This document shows, piece by piece, positions 36,025-45,314 of a stretch of 64,000 bases of DNA. The notes under the pieces are model-generated. The model searched no databases. It was not told where the DNA came from and saw nothing but the letters and a program-made list of their open reading frames with translations. Position 1 is the stretch's first letter. Each line of letters starts with the position of its first letter. The position numbers and the translations under genes are program-made. The stretch lies in contig NZ_JACSOH010000006.1 of assembly GCF_014349235.1 (NCBI RefSeq), forward strand, positions 62,001-126,000, in the 5' to 3' direction. Source of the stretch: Cytophaga sp. FL35. GTDB lineage: Bacteria > Bacteroidota > Bacteroidia > Flavobacteriales > Flavobacteriaceae.

Positions 36025-36308
36025 GAGGGAAGTCCTAAGTAGGTGATTAGCGAAAATATGAGGGTTGCTAAGATGTATATGCCCCAAATTTTTAGTCCAT
36101 TTTTAGCCATAAAGGCCAACATCATCAGAACTACCCATAGAATAAAGGCTGTAAAAGTGCTAGTGATGATTACGGTTACTTGGTCAAACCAGACCGCTAG
36201 GGCAAAATGAAAGCTAAGGGTGACCAATAATCCTCCAAAAATAGCGGCAGTAATTGTTGCCAATCGATGGCTGAATTTTGGATTGAGGTATTTAGGGTTG
36301 GCCGGCAT
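36021..36308 (-). CDS. DUF3649-like inner-membrane protein of siderophore operon, 95 aa
   Basis: Three hydrophobic helices follow a short basic N-terminus: FSHRLATITAAIFGGLLVTLSFHFALAVWF, VIITSTFTAFILWVVLMMLAFMA and WGIYILATLIFSLITYLGL. The pattern R-L-A ... FGG ... FxxFILWxxxMMxAFxA fits DUF3649, a family that in Proteobacteria accompanies PepSY-TM and ferric-siderophore receptors. Its first base overlaps the stop of the DUF3325 gene and its end overlaps the PepSY start, so translation is likely coupled. The molecular role is unknown. Confidence 0.75.
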   Translation of the reverse strand: MPANPKYLNPKFSHRLATITAAIFGGLLVTLSFHFALAVWFDQVTVIITSTFTAFILWVVLMMLAFMAKNGLKIWGIYILATLIFSLITYLGLPS

Positions 36309-36640
36309 TATAGAAACAGGTTTTCAGTTATTATAAGCAAGGTCAGACCAAGTAAAAGAGGCAACGGGCGCAGTATTTCTAGAGGAGCAAGAAGGATAAT
36401 CGAGCTGGCAACGGTCATTAAGAGGATGATAAAGATGAAAATTCCGGAGGCCCAACCTAACTGCTGTGTACAGATGATAAGGGCCAAAAGAAGTACGAAC
36501 AAGCCCATACATTTGAGAGATACCCGATGTCTACCCACATATTTTTGAATCAATTCGGAGTTGTTCTTACTTGTTTTTGCCGAGGTCACATAGTTTAGGT
36601 AAAAACCTATAAAAATGAGAAGGGTTGATATGGTCCACAT
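36308..36640 (-). CDS. DUF3325-like inner-membrane protein of siderophore operon, 110 aa
   Basis: It has three to four hydrophobic segments: MWTISTLLIFIGFYLNYVT, SLKCMGLFVLLLALIICTQQLGWASGIFIFIILLMTVASSIILL, and PLPLLLGLTLLIITENLFL. The central GW-x-G-x-x-x-F motif and the order TonB receptor, DUF3325, DUF3649, PepSY match the known siderophore-uptake set. It is separated from the receptor gene by 66 bp containing a stable hairpin. Function within uptake is not established. Confidence 0.72.
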   Translation of the reverse strand: MWTISTLLIFIGFYLNYVTSAKTSKNNSELIQKYVGRHRVSLKCMGLFVLLLALIICTQQLGWASGIFIFIILLMTVASSIILLAPLEILRPLPLLLGLTLLIITENLFL

Positions 36641-36658
36641 AAAATAGTAATGGTTAGC

Positions 36659-36687
36659 CTTCCCCAGAAATTTTTCTTCTGGGGAAG
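36659..36687 (-). promoter_or_regulatory. Intercistronic hairpin in the siderophore operon
   Basis: CTTCCCCAGAA / TTCTGGGGAAG is a perfect eleven-pair stem with a seven-base loop between the receptor stop and the DUF3325 start. No T run follows on the minus strand. It may stabilise the receptor mRNA or lower expression of the downstream membrane genes. Confidence 0.55.
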
Positions 36688-36706
36688 TAACTAACTAAGA
36701 TTAGGA

Positions 36707-39034
36707 TTAAAAAGAATAAGCTACGGTCACTCTACCGTTAATCCCCGGTTCTGATTGCCAGTAGATATAACTTCCGTAGTTGGCCCCAGCATAGAGGTAT
36801 TCGTCAAGTATATTGTTTACGTTTATTTGTACACGGAACTTATTATTGTGCCATGAAAGGGCTCCATCCATTCGAAAATAGTTAGGTAAATCTGATTGGT
36901 TATCGGCTGCCCAGGCCCAAGTACTTCGGTCAACTTGGTATTGGTAGCCCAAAGAAATGCCAAAACCGTTCAATTGGGTTTCTGGCGCAAAGGCGTAGTT
37001 CAACCAGCCATTGCTTACGTGTTTGGCGTGACCGGCTACCAGGTTTCCAGATTTGTCCTCCACATTGGTATTGGCATAATTCAAGATGAGGTTTAATCCC
37101 GGAGTGATTTCACCTTGCATATCAAATTCAATTCCTTTGGATTCAATTTCGCCGGAATAAATGCTGAAATTTTCATTGGGGAAAGCGGGGTCGCTTACCA
37201 ATATCTTGTTCTTGTTGATTTTGTAAACTCCCAAGGAGGCTTGCAAGCGTCCGTCAAAGAAATTCCCCTTTATTCCTCCTTCAACGTCTTTTCCGTTTAC
37301 GGGGTCGTTTAAAATTTCACCATCTGAGCTAAAACCGCTCTGGGGAAGGAATGATTCATCGTAAAGTGCAAATACGGTCAGGTTGGGGATAATATCGGCA
37401 CTTAAACCTACTCTCGGGGTTACCACATTGTCCGTCTCCGTTTGGCCAAGCGAAAATAGGTTCGAGTACCTGCCAGCAAGGGTCAATCGAATCTTTTGGT
37501 CTAAGAAGCCGAGCTCATCCTGTGCATAGTAGGACCTTAGGATACTTGAGCCATAGGGATTTCCACCGTTTCTTTCTTGCACTGGAACACTTCTGTCAAA
37601 GTTAGTGTCCGGACTATCCGTATAAACCGGATTAAAAACATTGAACGGAACCGTGGTGTCTACAATGGAAAGCGCATTCCAATCTGCCCAATACCGTTTA
37701 TCGCTGTAATCAAAACCCCCCATTATTTTATGGTTGACTCCAAAGGTGTTGAACTCCCCATTTACGTACAGTTGGGCATATTTACCCCTAGAGAGGGCAT
37801 CCCATTGTGATGTGTAGCGAACGGCATCTCCATTTTCGGCCATGGAAATGAGCCAGGTGGAATTTCCGGTTTGATCATACCTTAAATACGCCAGTTGTCC
37901 GTGAACGCTCCATTTATCTGAAAATTCATGGTCAACATTGGTGAAAAAAGTAACTTCTTGGATATCCGTAACCGGGTAATCGTTATTGGTGAATTTAAAG
38001 TCCCTTGGAAGGCTGGCGTAACCGGCACTTGCGGGTGCAAAAACGTAGGCAGAACCTAGGTACGACTCGGCTTGCTGCAAATTGGCTTCCGTAGTTATGG
38101 AAGTCTTATCGGAAAATTTATAGGTCAGGGAGGGTGCAATGCCATATCTGGCGGCATCCTCGTTTCCGCGGTGGCTGTCCGAGGTTTGATACATGGCATT
38201 GAACCTACCTAGAAGTTTGCCATTGTCCGTGAGCTTTCCGCCCACATCGACAGTACTTCGATAGAAATCGAAACTACCTGCAGAAACCGAGGCATTCACT
38301 ATAAATTCTTCGGTAGGTTTCTTGGTCACTACGTTGTAAAAACCCCCAGGCTCACCGGCGGCCATCATAAATCCTGCCGGACCTTTTACAAATTCTATTC
38401 TTTCAACCGTATTCATGTCTTCCGCTAGCGGACCCCATGAATCCTGAACGTTTACGCCGTTTCTAAAGGCAGGTAAACGAAAACCACGCATGTTGATTCT
38501 GGCAAAATTTCCCCAATGTTCTAGCATGGTCACACCGCTCACGTTACGAGTAAGTCCGTCCATAATTGTGGTCACTTGTTGGTCCTGTAATAGATTTTTT
38601 CCAATGACTTGGATGTTTTGTGGTAGTTTGACTAATTCAGTTTTTAACCGAAGGGATTGTGAAGGTTCGCGCTCTAAAAACTTGTCTTGGTGGCCTTCCA
38701 CGATGACTTCGTTCAGTTGTTCTTGCTTTTCGGTAAGTACTACATCGGGTATTTGGGTGATACCGCTGGGGTTTAGGGTTATCGACTTACTTTCGGTAGT
38801 ATAACCAATGGAAGAAAAGATTAAAGTGATTGATTTCTTATTACCAGTGGCAAGGTTGTATGCGCCGTTTTCTTTCGTGGTCGTCCCAATCGTAGTATTT
38901 TGTATCAATACCGTGGCATAGGGAATTGGCTGGTTGTCTTGGTCAATAACATGACCTTGAATGGTATTTTCTTGCGCATAGCTAAAAGCAGCTAGAAGGA
39001 AAAAGGGTAGAAGGATGTTTTTCATCAATTGCAT
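36707..39034 (-). CDS. TonB-dependent siderophore receptor, 775 aa
   Basis: After the signal MQLMKNILLPFFLLAAFSYAQ comes a CarboxypepD_reg-like domain (about residues 24-105, IQGHVIDQDNQPIPYATVLIQN ... GAYNL). The plug follows (about 120-260: LPQNIQVIGKNLLQDQQVTTIMDGLTRNVSGVTMLEHWGNFARINMRGF, VERIEFVKGPAGFMMAAGEPGGFYNVVTKKP) and then a 22-strand barrel ending VTVAYSF with terminal Phe. The plug style fits FpvA/FhuE-type hydroxamate or catecholate receptors. It is the first gene of an iron-uptake operon; a -7 box and a palindrome resembling an iron-regulator site lie upstream. The ligand is not known. Confidence 0.93.
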   Translation of the reverse strand: MQLMKNILLPFFLLAAFSYAQENTIQGHVIDQDNQPIPYATVLIQNTTIGTTTKENGAYNLATGNKKSITLIFSSIGYTTESKSITLNPSGITQIPDVVLTEKQEQLNEVIVEGHQDKFLEREPSQSLRLKTELVKLPQNIQVIGKNLLQDQQVTTIMDGLTRNVSGVTMLEHWGNFARINMRGFRLPAFRNGVNVQDSWGPLAEDMNTVERIEFVKGPAGFMMAAGEPGGFYNVVTKKPTEEFIVNASVSAGSFDFYRSTVDVGGKLTDNGKLLGRFNAMYQTSDSHRGNEDAARYGIAPSLTYKFSDKTSITTEANLQQAESYLGSAYVFAPASAGYASLPRDFKFTNNDYPVTDIQEVTFFTNVDHEFSDKWSVHGQLAYLRYDQTGNSTWLISMAENGDAVRYTSQWDALSRGKYAQLYVNGEFNTFGVNHKIMGGFDYSDKRYWADWNALSIVDTTVPFNVFNPVYTDSPDTNFDRSVPVQERNGGNPYGSSILRSYYAQDELGFLDQKIRLTLAGRYSNLFSLGQTETDNVVTPRVGLSADIIPNLTVFALYDESFLPQSGFSSDGEILNDPVNGKDVEGGIKGNFFDGRLQASLGVYKINKNKILVSDPAFPNENFSIYSGEIESKGIEFDMQGEITPGLNLILNYANTNVEDKSGNLVAGHAKHVSNGWLNYAFAPETQLNGFGISLGYQYQVDRSTWAWAADNQSDLPNYFRMDGALSWHNNKFRVQINVNNILDEYLYAGANYGSYIYWQSEPGINGRVTVAYSF

Positions 39035-39067
39035 TATATTTATTTGGTTTAAATCTAAATAACAATG

Positions 39068-39075
39068 CAAATGTA
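39068..39075 (-). promoter_or_regulatory. -7 box TACATTTG of the siderophore operon
   Basis: On the minus strand TACATTTG matches TAnnTTTG exactly, 34 bp upstream of the chosen ATG at 39034. It supports that start over the in-frame ATG at 39070. The -33 element is weak (TTT instead of TTG). Confidence 0.45.
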
Positions 39076-39101
39076 TGTTCTAAATCGAATTATAAAAAAT
39101 T

Positions 39102-39120
39102 ATTTAGAATAATTATAAAT
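39102..39120 (-). promoter_or_regulatory. Candidate iron-regulator operator (near-palindrome)
   Basis: ATTTAGAATAATTATAAAT is a 19 bp near-palindrome (16 of 19 positions symmetric) just upstream of the expected -33 region of the receptor gene. Its TTAGAAT-ATT-TAAAT form resembles Fur/DtxR-type sites, but AT-rich DNA makes such palindromes by chance too. Confidence 0.35.
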
Positions 39121-39161
39121 AAAAAGTTAAAACAGATTGATTTCTAGCATGTTGCTGATTT

Positions 39162-39980
39162 CTAAAGGGAATTAACGGTGGCCCTAATGGCTGTTAAATC
39201 GGTTAAAACCTTTTCTAGAAGGCTAAGGTCAAGCATATTAGCACCATCACTTTTAGCATTGGCAGGGTCAAAGTGGGTCTCCATAAAAATACCGTCTACT
39301 CCGGCAGCAATACCTGCCCGGGCCATGGTGCCTATCAAGGCTGGCCTACCGCCGGTGACGCCCGAAGTCTGGTTCGGTTGCTGTAAGGAGTGCGTAACGT
39401 CCAAAACTACTGGAGCATATTGTTTCATGGTGGGTATGCCCCTAAAGTCAACAATCATATCTTGATAGCCAAACATGGTGCCACGATCGGTAATCCAAAC
39501 ATTTTCGTTTCCGGAATCGGTTACTTTGGTTACGGCGTGTTTCATGCTTTCCGGAGACATGAACTGTCCTTTTTTTAGATTGACTACCTTTCCGGTTTCG
39601 GCAGCGGCTATCACCAAATCCGTTTGTCGTACCAAAAATGCGGGAATCTGTAAAACATCTACGTATTCCGCGGCCATGGAAGCATCGGAAATTTCATGTA
39701 TATCCGTTACAGTAGGCACCTCAAACGTTTCGGATACCTTTTTTAAAATTTTTAATGCTTTTTCGTCTCCAATTCCCGTAAAGGAATCTACTCTGCTTCG
39801 GTTTGCCTTTTTGAAACTTCCCTTAAAAACATAGGGTATTCTAAGCTTATCGGTTACCGTAACAATTTTTTCGGCAATACGTAAGGCCATTTCCTCTCCT
39901 TCAATGGCGCAGGGGCCCGATAAAAGAAAAAAATTATCGCTATTGGCGTGTTTTATTTGAGGAATATTTTGAAGTTGCAT
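39162..39980 (-). CDS. kdsA: 3-deoxy-8-phosphooctulonate (KDO-8-P) synthase, 272 aa
   Basis: It condenses phosphoenolpyruvate with arabinose-5-phosphate to make KDO-8-phosphate for the lipopolysaccharide core. Diagnostic motifs are FFLLSGPCAIEGEEMALRIAE near the N-terminus, FKGSFKKANRSRVDSFTGIGDEKAL, VTDIHE, NLKKGQFMSPESM, ITDRGTMFGY, DVTHSLQQP and FMETHFDPANAKSDGANML. Length is normal. It is cytoplasmic. A TATCTTTG box lies just upstream. The gene is alone, with neighbours unrelated to lipopolysaccharide. Confidence 0.96.
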   Translation of the reverse strand: MQLQNIPQIKHANSDNFFLLSGPCAIEGEEMALRIAEKIVTVTDKLRIPYVFKGSFKKANRSRVDSFTGIGDEKALKILKKVSETFEVPTVTDIHEISDASMAAEYVDVLQIPAFLVRQTDLVIAAAETGKVVNLKKGQFMSPESMKHAVTKVTDSGNENVWITDRGTMFGYQDMIVDFRGIPTMKQYAPVVLDVTHSLQQPNQTSGVTGGRPALIGTMARAGIAAGVDGIFMETHFDPANAKSDGANMLDLSLLEKVLTDLTAIRATVNSL

Positions 39981-39995
39981 AGCTTAAAATTTGTA

Positions 39996-40003
39996 CAAAG
40001 ATA
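39996..40003 (-). promoter_or_regulatory. -7 box TATCTTTG of kdsA
   Basis: On the minus strand TATCTTTG matches the TAnnTTTG consensus 16 bp upstream of the kdsA ATG, so the leader would be very short. No good TTG lies at the -33 distance. Confidence 0.45.
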
Positions 40004-40119
40004 CTATTTAAAAGAGCTATTTGATAGGTATAAAGATGGAATGAAATTATTTCTAATAAGCGAAAGCGATTGGTGCAATAATTGATATTGCCATGTTGGA
40101 AATTATATATCTTCACTTC

Positions 40120-40662
40120 ATGAAAAAAACAATACTGCTGGCACTTTTTGTAAGTGCTTTTTTTACTTCTAAGGCCCAGACCGATAAACTGGTAGAAAGG
40201 GGGTTATTCAGGTTAAATATAGTGGCTCCGGGGGCTTCCTATGAGCTGGGTTTAGGTAAACGATCTACGCTAAATTTTGAAGCAATTTTGGTTCCCTTGT
40301 CCGAGCGAGTTTATGGAAGTACAGATAATTTTGAAATATTTCCCGCATTGGGGGCGGAGTATAGATATTATACCAATATGAGAAGGAGGATAGGTAAAGG
40401 AAAGAATATAAGGGGTAATAGCGGTAATTACGTCTCTTTTTTAAACCAAGCAATTATTGCAGCCCCCATATTGGGGAATATAGAGCACGATACCCCGGTT
40501 TCCTACATTGGGGCGCTCAATTACGGAATTCAGCGAACTAGGCCTAAAGGCTTTTATTGGAACGTGTCTTTTGGTCCCGGTGTAGGTATTACCGAATCCG
40601 ATTTTGGCCCTGCGGTCTTGATAGATACAAAATTGGGTTGGGTGGTTAAAAAGATTCGATAA
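40120..40662 (+). CDS. Secreted beta-barrel-like protein, 180 aa
   Basis: The start MKKTILLALFVSAFFTSKAQ gives a good SPI signal; an in-frame ATG nine codons upstream is less likely. The mature part alternates aromatic and small residues (FRLNIVAPGASYELGLGKRSTLNFEAI, ALGAEYRYYTNMRRR, YGIQRTRPKGFYWNVSFGPGVGI), like a small outer-membrane beta-barrel of the flavobacterial DUF3575-like type. It has no identifiable catalytic motif. It is divergent from kdsA. Confidence 0.65.
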   Translation: MKKTILLALFVSAFFTSKAQTDKLVERGLFRLNIVAPGASYELGLGKRSTLNFEAILVPLSERVYGSTDNFEIFPALGAEYRYYTNMRRRIGKGKNIRGNSGNYVSFLNQAIIAAPILGNIEHDTPVSYIGALNYGIQRTRPKGFYWNVSFGPGVGITESDFGPAVLIDTKLGWVVKKIR

Positions 40663-40707
40663 AATAACTCTCTCAAAATCAATCACATAAAAATAACATC
40701 AACTTCG

Positions 40708-40737
40708 TTGAAGACTAGAAAATTAGCAGTATCTTTG
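40708..40737 (+). promoter_or_regulatory. Strong Bacteroidota promoter of typA (TTG-N19-TATCTTTG)
   Basis: TTG at 40708-40710, exactly 19 bp, then TATCTTTG at 40730-40737: a perfect match to the Bacteroidota housekeeping promoter. It lies about 40 bp upstream of the typA start. Confidence 0.8.
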
Positions 40738-40776
40738 CGCGCTCAAAAGAGGGCTGTACCCTTTTAATTTTTTATT

Positions 40777-42576
40777 ATGTCTACAACAAAGAATATTGCG
40801 ATTATCGCGCACGTTGACCACGGTAAAACCACCCTGGTAGACAAAATTATGTACCACTGCCAGTTGTTCCGTGAAAACGAAAATACTGGAGACCTGATCC
40901 TTGATAACAATGATTTGGAAAGGGAACGAGGTATTACCATTACTTCAAAGAACGTTTCCGTAGTTTACAAGGATACAAAGATTAACATCATCGATACTCC
41001 CGGTCACGCCGATTTTGGTGGAGAGGTGGAGCGTGTACTTAATATGGCCGATGGCGTATTATTGTTGGTAGATGCTTTTGAAGGTCCTATGCCCCAAACG
41101 CGTTTTGTGCTGCAAAAGGCCATAGATTTAGGTCTTAAGCCTTGTGTGGTCATCAATAAGGTGGACAAAGAAAACTGTACGCCCGAGGAGGTTCACGAAA
41201 AGGTTTTTGATCTAATGTTCGAGTTGGGTGCCGAAGAATGGCAGTTGGATTTTCCAGTGGTCTATGGTTCTGCCAAAAACAACTGGATGAGTGAGGATTG
41301 GAAAAAAGAAACGAAGAATATTGAACCTTTGCTGGATATGGTCATCGAGCATATTCCAACCTTTAAACCTACCGAGGGTAATACGCAATTGTTGATTACC
41401 TCACTTGACTTTTCTTCCTTTACTGGAAGGATTGCCATTGGTAGATTGCAAAGAGGTAGCCTTAAGGAAGGTCAGCAGGTATCTTTGATAAAGAGAAACG
41501 GGTCTATTGTAAAGTCCAGGATTAAAGAACTTTTTGTTTTTGAAGGATTAGGTAGAAAGAAAGTGGAGACCGTTGAAGTAGGGGATATTTGTGCTATTGT
41601 TGGTATGGACGGTTTTGAAATTGGCGATACCGTTGCCGATATTGAAAACCCCGAGCAACTACAGACCATAGCCATTGATGAGCCTACCATGAGTATGTTG
41701 TTTACCATCAATGACAGTCCATTTTTTGGTAAGGACGGTAAGTTCGTAACCTCAAGACACATTAAGGAACGTTTGGAGAAAGAGTTGGAAAAGAACTTGG
41801 CGTTACGAGTGAAAGAAACGGATAGTGCCGATAAATTTTTGGTATTTGGTCGTGGGGTGCTTCATCTTTCCGTGTTGATCGAAACCATGCGGAGAGAAGG
41901 CTACGAGCTTCAGATCGGTCAACCACAGGTTATTATCAAGGAGGTTGATGGTGTTAAGTGTGAGCCTGTAGAGCAATTGACCATTGACTTACCTGAAGAA
42001 GTTTCCGGTAAGGCGGTGGAAATGGTATCTATCCGTAAAGGAGAAATGGTTAGTATGGAAACCAAGGGTACCCGTATGATCTGTGAGTTTATTATTCCTT
42101 CCAGAGGTATCATAGGTCTAAGAAACCAATTGCTAACGGCAACGGCAGGGGAAGCTATTATGTCCCATAGATTTATTGAGTATCAACCTTTAAAAGGAGA
42201 TATTGCAGGAAGAATCAATGGCTCATTGGTATCTATGGAAACAGGTACGGCTATTCCTTATTCCATAGATAAGCTTCAGGAACGTGGTAAGTTCTTTATC
42301 GATCCGGGAGAAAATATCTATGAAGGTCAGGTAATTGGAGAAAACTCGCGCCAAGATGATATGACGGTGAATGTTACAAAGACCAAAAAGCTTTCTAACG
42401 TGCGTTCAGCAGGAGCTGATGATAAGGCGAAGATTGTACCTGCGATCAAGTTCTCCTTGGAAGAGGCTTTGGAATACATACAAAAAGATGAATATGTGGA
42501 GGTAACCCCTAATCACCTAAGATTGAGAAAGGTGTTTTTAAAGGAGGTTGACCGGAAACGGAATAAAATTGCTTAA
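40777..42576 (+). CDS. typA: Translational GTPase TypA/BipA, 599 aa
   Basis: A ribosome-associated GTPase needed for growth under cold and other stresses and for late ribosome assembly. G motifs are intact: AHVDHGKTT (G1, residues 11-19), RGITITSKN (G2), [14 protein letters not shown] (G3), NKVDKENC (G4) and GSAKN (G5). Domain II, the EF-G III- and V-like domains ([22 protein letters not shown], and [24 protein letters not shown]) and the BipA-specific C-terminal domain follow. Length is typical. It is monocistronic with its own strong promoter and terminator. Confidence 0.97.
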   Translation: MSTTKNIAIIAHVDHGKTTLVDKIMYHCQLFRENENTGDLILDNNDLERERGITITSKNVSVVYKDTKINIIDTPGHADFGGEVERVLNMADGVLLLVDAFEGPMPQTRFVLQKAIDLGLKPCVVINKVDKENCTPEEVHEKVFDLMFELGAEEWQLDFPVVYGSAKNNWMSEDWKKETKNIEPLLDMVIEHIPTFKPTEGNTQLLITSLDFSSFTGRIAIGRLQRGSLKEGQQVSLIKRNGSIVKSRIKELFVFEGLGRKKVETVEVGDICAIVGMDGFEIGDTVADIENPEQLQTIAIDEPTMSMLFTINDSPFFGKDGKFVTSRHIKERLEKELEKNLALRVKETDSADKFLVFGRGVLHLSVLIETMRREGYELQIGQPQVIIKEVDGVKCEPVEQLTIDLPEEVSGKAVEMVSIRKGEMVSMETKGTRMICEFIIPSRGIIGLRNQLLTATAGEAIMSHRFIEYQPLKGDIAGRINGSLVSMETGTAIPYSIDKLQERGKFFIDPGENIYEGQVIGENSRQDDMTVNVTKTKKLSNVRSAGADDKAKIVPAIKFSLEEALEYIQKDEYVEVTPNHLRLRKVFLKEVDRKRNKIA

Positions 42577-42583
42577 AGAGGAT

Positions 42584-42609
42584 AGCCCTGATTTTATCGG
42601 GGCTTTTTC
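42584..42609 (+). terminator. Terminator of typA
   Basis: AGCCCTGAT / ATCGGGGCT form a nine-pair stem with a TTT loop and one G-U pair, followed by TTTTC, right after the stop codon. Confidence 0.85.
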
Positions 42610-42764
42610 TTTTTTAAAAAATCGTTAAATCCTTACTAATAATTCAAAATCAAAGTGTGAATTTTTGCACTTTGATAATTCTTAAAACAGTAAGATTTAT
42701 TTAGTTCTTCTTGCTCCAGATTATATCTACCTTAAAGCTGTCAACTTAACTCAAATTAATTAAT

Positions 42765-43553
42765 ATGCAGCTTAAAGGAAAAAAAGTTCTCATTACCGGA
42801 GGGTCTAGGGGAATAGGAAAATGTATGATTACCGAACTCGTAAAACATGGGGTTCAGGATATTGCCGTCATAGGTAGAGATAAGGATAGTCTCAAGGCAC
42901 TTCGCGAAGAATTTGAATCGGTAAATTTTTTATTCGTTAGGGGCGATGTTGGGGATATCAACGCCCTTAGGGAAATATCGTCCAAGGTTGAGGATGAATG
43001 GGGTTCCTTGGATGTTTTGATCAATAATGCGGGAGTTGTTTCTGCAGGACCCTTGGATGAGCAATCCGATGAAGATATCTACGATCAAATAGCCGTCAAC
43101 CTTACGGCAGTGGTAGTGATAACCAAATACTGTATTCCTATTTTGAAGAGGTCCGATGATGCGGCTATTTTGAATGTATCTTCTGGATTGGGGCTTATAG
43201 GAATGCCCTTCTACTCTGTTTATGCAAGTACAAAGGCAGCGGTAAGACAATTCTCGGATGCTATTAGAAGGGAATTGGAGCCTGATCATATTTCGGTTAC
43301 TTGTGTGTATCCCGCAGCTACGGATACGGATATGATGACTACTTCCAAGGCGCAAAATATGGACACTCCAGAGCATGTTGCCGAAAAATCGATAGAAGGA
43401 CTGATCAATAAAAAACTTCATGTAATTTTTGGCGGGGAAGAACGACTACAAGAGAGTAAATTAAATTTTGAAAGCCCCGAAAAGTTGGATGCCAAAATTG
43501 CCGAGAGCTATGATGAAAGGCGAGAGGCAAGTTTAGAGCATAAATCCATGTAG
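42765..43553 (+). CDS. Short-chain dehydrogenase/reductase, 262 aa
   Basis: Classical SDR: cofactor loop ITGGSRGIGK (about residues 10-19), NNAG at about residue 88 (INNAGVVSAG), catalytic Ser in NVSSGLGLIG, and YASTK (Tyr/Lys pair) about residue 155. The loop residues VIGRDKDSLKAL suggest a preference for NADP(H). Substrate is not evident. The protein is about the usual SDR length and cytoplasmic. It is followed 25 bp later by a lipoprotein gene in the same direction. Confidence 0.88.
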   Translation: MQLKGKKVLITGGSRGIGKCMITELVKHGVQDIAVIGRDKDSLKALREEFESVNFLFVRGDVGDINALREISSKVEDEWGSLDVLINNAGVVSAGPLDEQSDEDIYDQIAVNLTAVVVITKYCIPILKRSDDAAILNVSSGLGLIGMPFYSVYASTKAAVRQFSDAIRRELEPDHISVTCVYPAATDTDMMTTSKAQNMDTPEHVAEKSIEGLINKKLHVIFGGEERLQESKLNFESPEKLDAKIAESYDERREASLEHKSM

Positions 43554-43578
43554 TTCACTTTTTTGGGGCCTTAACCTT

Positions 43579-44493
43579 TTGAATAAAATCACTTTGAAAA
43601 ACACACTATGGGCCTTACCTGTGCTTGGCTTTTTAATTTTTGCAGGTTGTAATTCCGAAAAGAAAAAACCCGATACTAACAGTACCACAACTCAGGTGCA
43701 AGAAGATAAAGAAGTGGGTTCGGTTCCAGATAAATGGATTGATAATAGGGTTGGTAAAGCAAAAGCCCGATTGTCTTCAACAGCGGCAGGAAAGGTTGTT
43801 TGGCAGGCAATGGAAGCCCATGGGGGATTAAAAAGATGGTTTTCCAACGGAGCTCTCTCCATGAGGTTCAATTATCAGCCATTGGATGATAAGCCCGTAA
43901 GAGACAGCTATCAAACTATTGATGTATGGAGAAACAGGGCCAAGCACACGAGTGTTGAGGATTCTACAGCACGTTTTGGTTGGACAGGGGAAAAGGCCTG
44001 GGTAAAAGCGAAAGATAGCACCGCTTTTGCCTATGATACCAAATTTTGGGCGTTAACACCTTTATACTTAATGGGCCACCCGTTTATTTTGGATGGTGAG
44101 GGCGTGAATCTAGATTTACTTTCACAGGCGCAATACCAAGGAAAGACCAATGATGTTGTGAAGGTTACCTTTGACGCCGGTACCGGTGATGCTCCCGATG
44201 ATTACTATATACTGCATTTTGATGCGGAAAGTCATTTAATTACAGCAGTGAGGTACATTGTTTCCTATCCTGAATATTTTAAGGATGGAGGGCACAATCC
44301 GGAAAAATTTATGGAAGTAGAAAAGTTGGTAAATGTAGAAGGAATTTTACTGCCCAGCGGATTTAAGACCCATTGGACAAAAGATGGACTTCCTGGGGAA
44401 TACATTACTAAAATTGATATAAGTGAAATGCATTTTGATGCTACGCTTCCCGAAGATTATTTTGAAATCCCAGAAGATGCCAAAAGCCTTTAA
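43579..44493 (+). CDS. Lipoprotein, DUF6503-like, with a TTG start, about 304 aa
   Basis: No ATG is available in frame near the N-terminus; TTG at 43579 or 43594 must be used, the latter giving [19 protein letters not shown], a textbook SPII signal. The mature protein has the pattern [29 protein letters not shown] ... [10 protein letters not shown] ... [28 protein letters not shown], reminiscent of DUF6503 and of LolA-like lipid-binding folds. It may be periplasmic and bind a hydrophobic ligand, but that is inference. It is convergent with ppgK, overlapping its stop by four bases. Confidence 0.7.
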   Translation: MNKITLKNTLWALPVLGFLIFAGCNSEKKKPDTNSTTTQVQEDKEVGSVPDKWIDNRVGKAKARLSSTAAGKVVWQAMEAHGGLKRWFSNGALSMRFNYQPLDDKPVRDSYQTIDVWRNRAKHTSVEDSTARFGWTGEKAWVKAKDSTAFAYDTKFWALTPLYLMGHPFILDGEGVNLDLLSQAQYQGKTNDVVKVTFDAGTGDAPDDYYILHFDAESHLITAVRYIVSYPEYFKDGGHNPEKFMEVEKLVNVEGILLPSGFKTHWTKDGLPGEYITKIDISEMHFDATLPEDYFEIPEDAKSL

Positions 44494-45239
44494 TCTATAG
44501 GGATATTGTGCATGGCTGCGGCAGCGGCTCCAATAATACCTGCATGGTTTTGAAGCTGTGCAGGTCTTACCGGGGTTTCTATCTTAATATACTTTTTAAA
44601 TTCATCAAAATCCTTGGATGCACCGCCTCCCAATAAAATAAGGTCTGGGGCAACCAGTAATTCTACATATTTCAAGAACTTATTAAACCTTTTGCCCCAT
44701 TTCTTATAGGACAATCCTTCCCTGTCCTTTGCGGAACCTGCGGCCCAAGTTTCAATTTTCTTATAGGATTTATAGGGTATTTGACCCAACTCAAAATTGG
44801 GAATCAACCTTCCATCAAGAAAAGCACCACTACCAAGGCCCGTTCCAATGGTTATCATAATTACCAAACCTTCTTCTCCTTTACCAATTCCGTAGGTCAT
44901 ACAGGCATAACCAGCAATATCGGCATCGTTTACCACCGTAAAATCCAGACCTGTGCGCTCCTCAAATAATTTTTCTACATTGACACCTAACCAGCTTGGG
45001 TCTAAATTACCGGGAGACTTGCATATTCCTTTCTTGATTATGGTTGGGAACCCACAGCCCACTTTTCCTTTGTAATTAAAGTGTGCCGTAATTTGAGCAA
45101 TGACATCTGCCATTGCCTCAGGAGTGCGCGATGGGGGCGTAGGAATACGGAAGCGTTCAGTTGTCATTTCGCCGGTTTCTATATTGACCATACCGCCTTT
45201 TATTCCTGAACCACCTACATCAATTCCTAATATTTCCAT
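44490..45239 (-). CDS. ppgK: Polyphosphate glucokinase (ROK family), 249 aa
   Basis: It phosphorylates glucose using polyphosphate (or ATP). The N-terminal phosphate loop [14 protein letters not shown], the glucose-binding [12 protein letters not shown], and [24 protein letters not shown], with the [13 protein letters not shown] adenosine-type motif at the C-terminus, are those of PpgK rather than ordinary ROK kinases; the zinc-binding ROK Cys cluster is absent. The C-terminus is [12 protein letters not shown]. Cytoplasmic; the likely role is to start glucose use. The stop overlaps the convergent lipoprotein gene. Confidence 0.9.
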   Translation of the reverse strand: MEILGIDVGGSGIKGGMVNIETGEMTTERFRIPTPPSRTPEAMADVIAQITAHFNYKGKVGCGFPTIIKKGICKSPGNLDPSWLGVNVEKLFEERTGLDFTVVNDADIAGYACMTYGIGKGEEGLVIMITIGTGLGSGAFLDGRLIPNFELGQIPYKSYKKIETWAAGSAKDREGLSYKKWGKRFNKFLKYVELLVAPDLILLGGGASKDFDEFKKYIKIETPVRPAQLQNHAGIIGAAAAAMHNIPID

Positions 45240-45314
45240 TATGCTTAATTCTATTTGGATGGCAAATTAACAAAAACTTTTGATAGAAAAGAACCTTTTG
45301 GAGTCAATGGCTGT

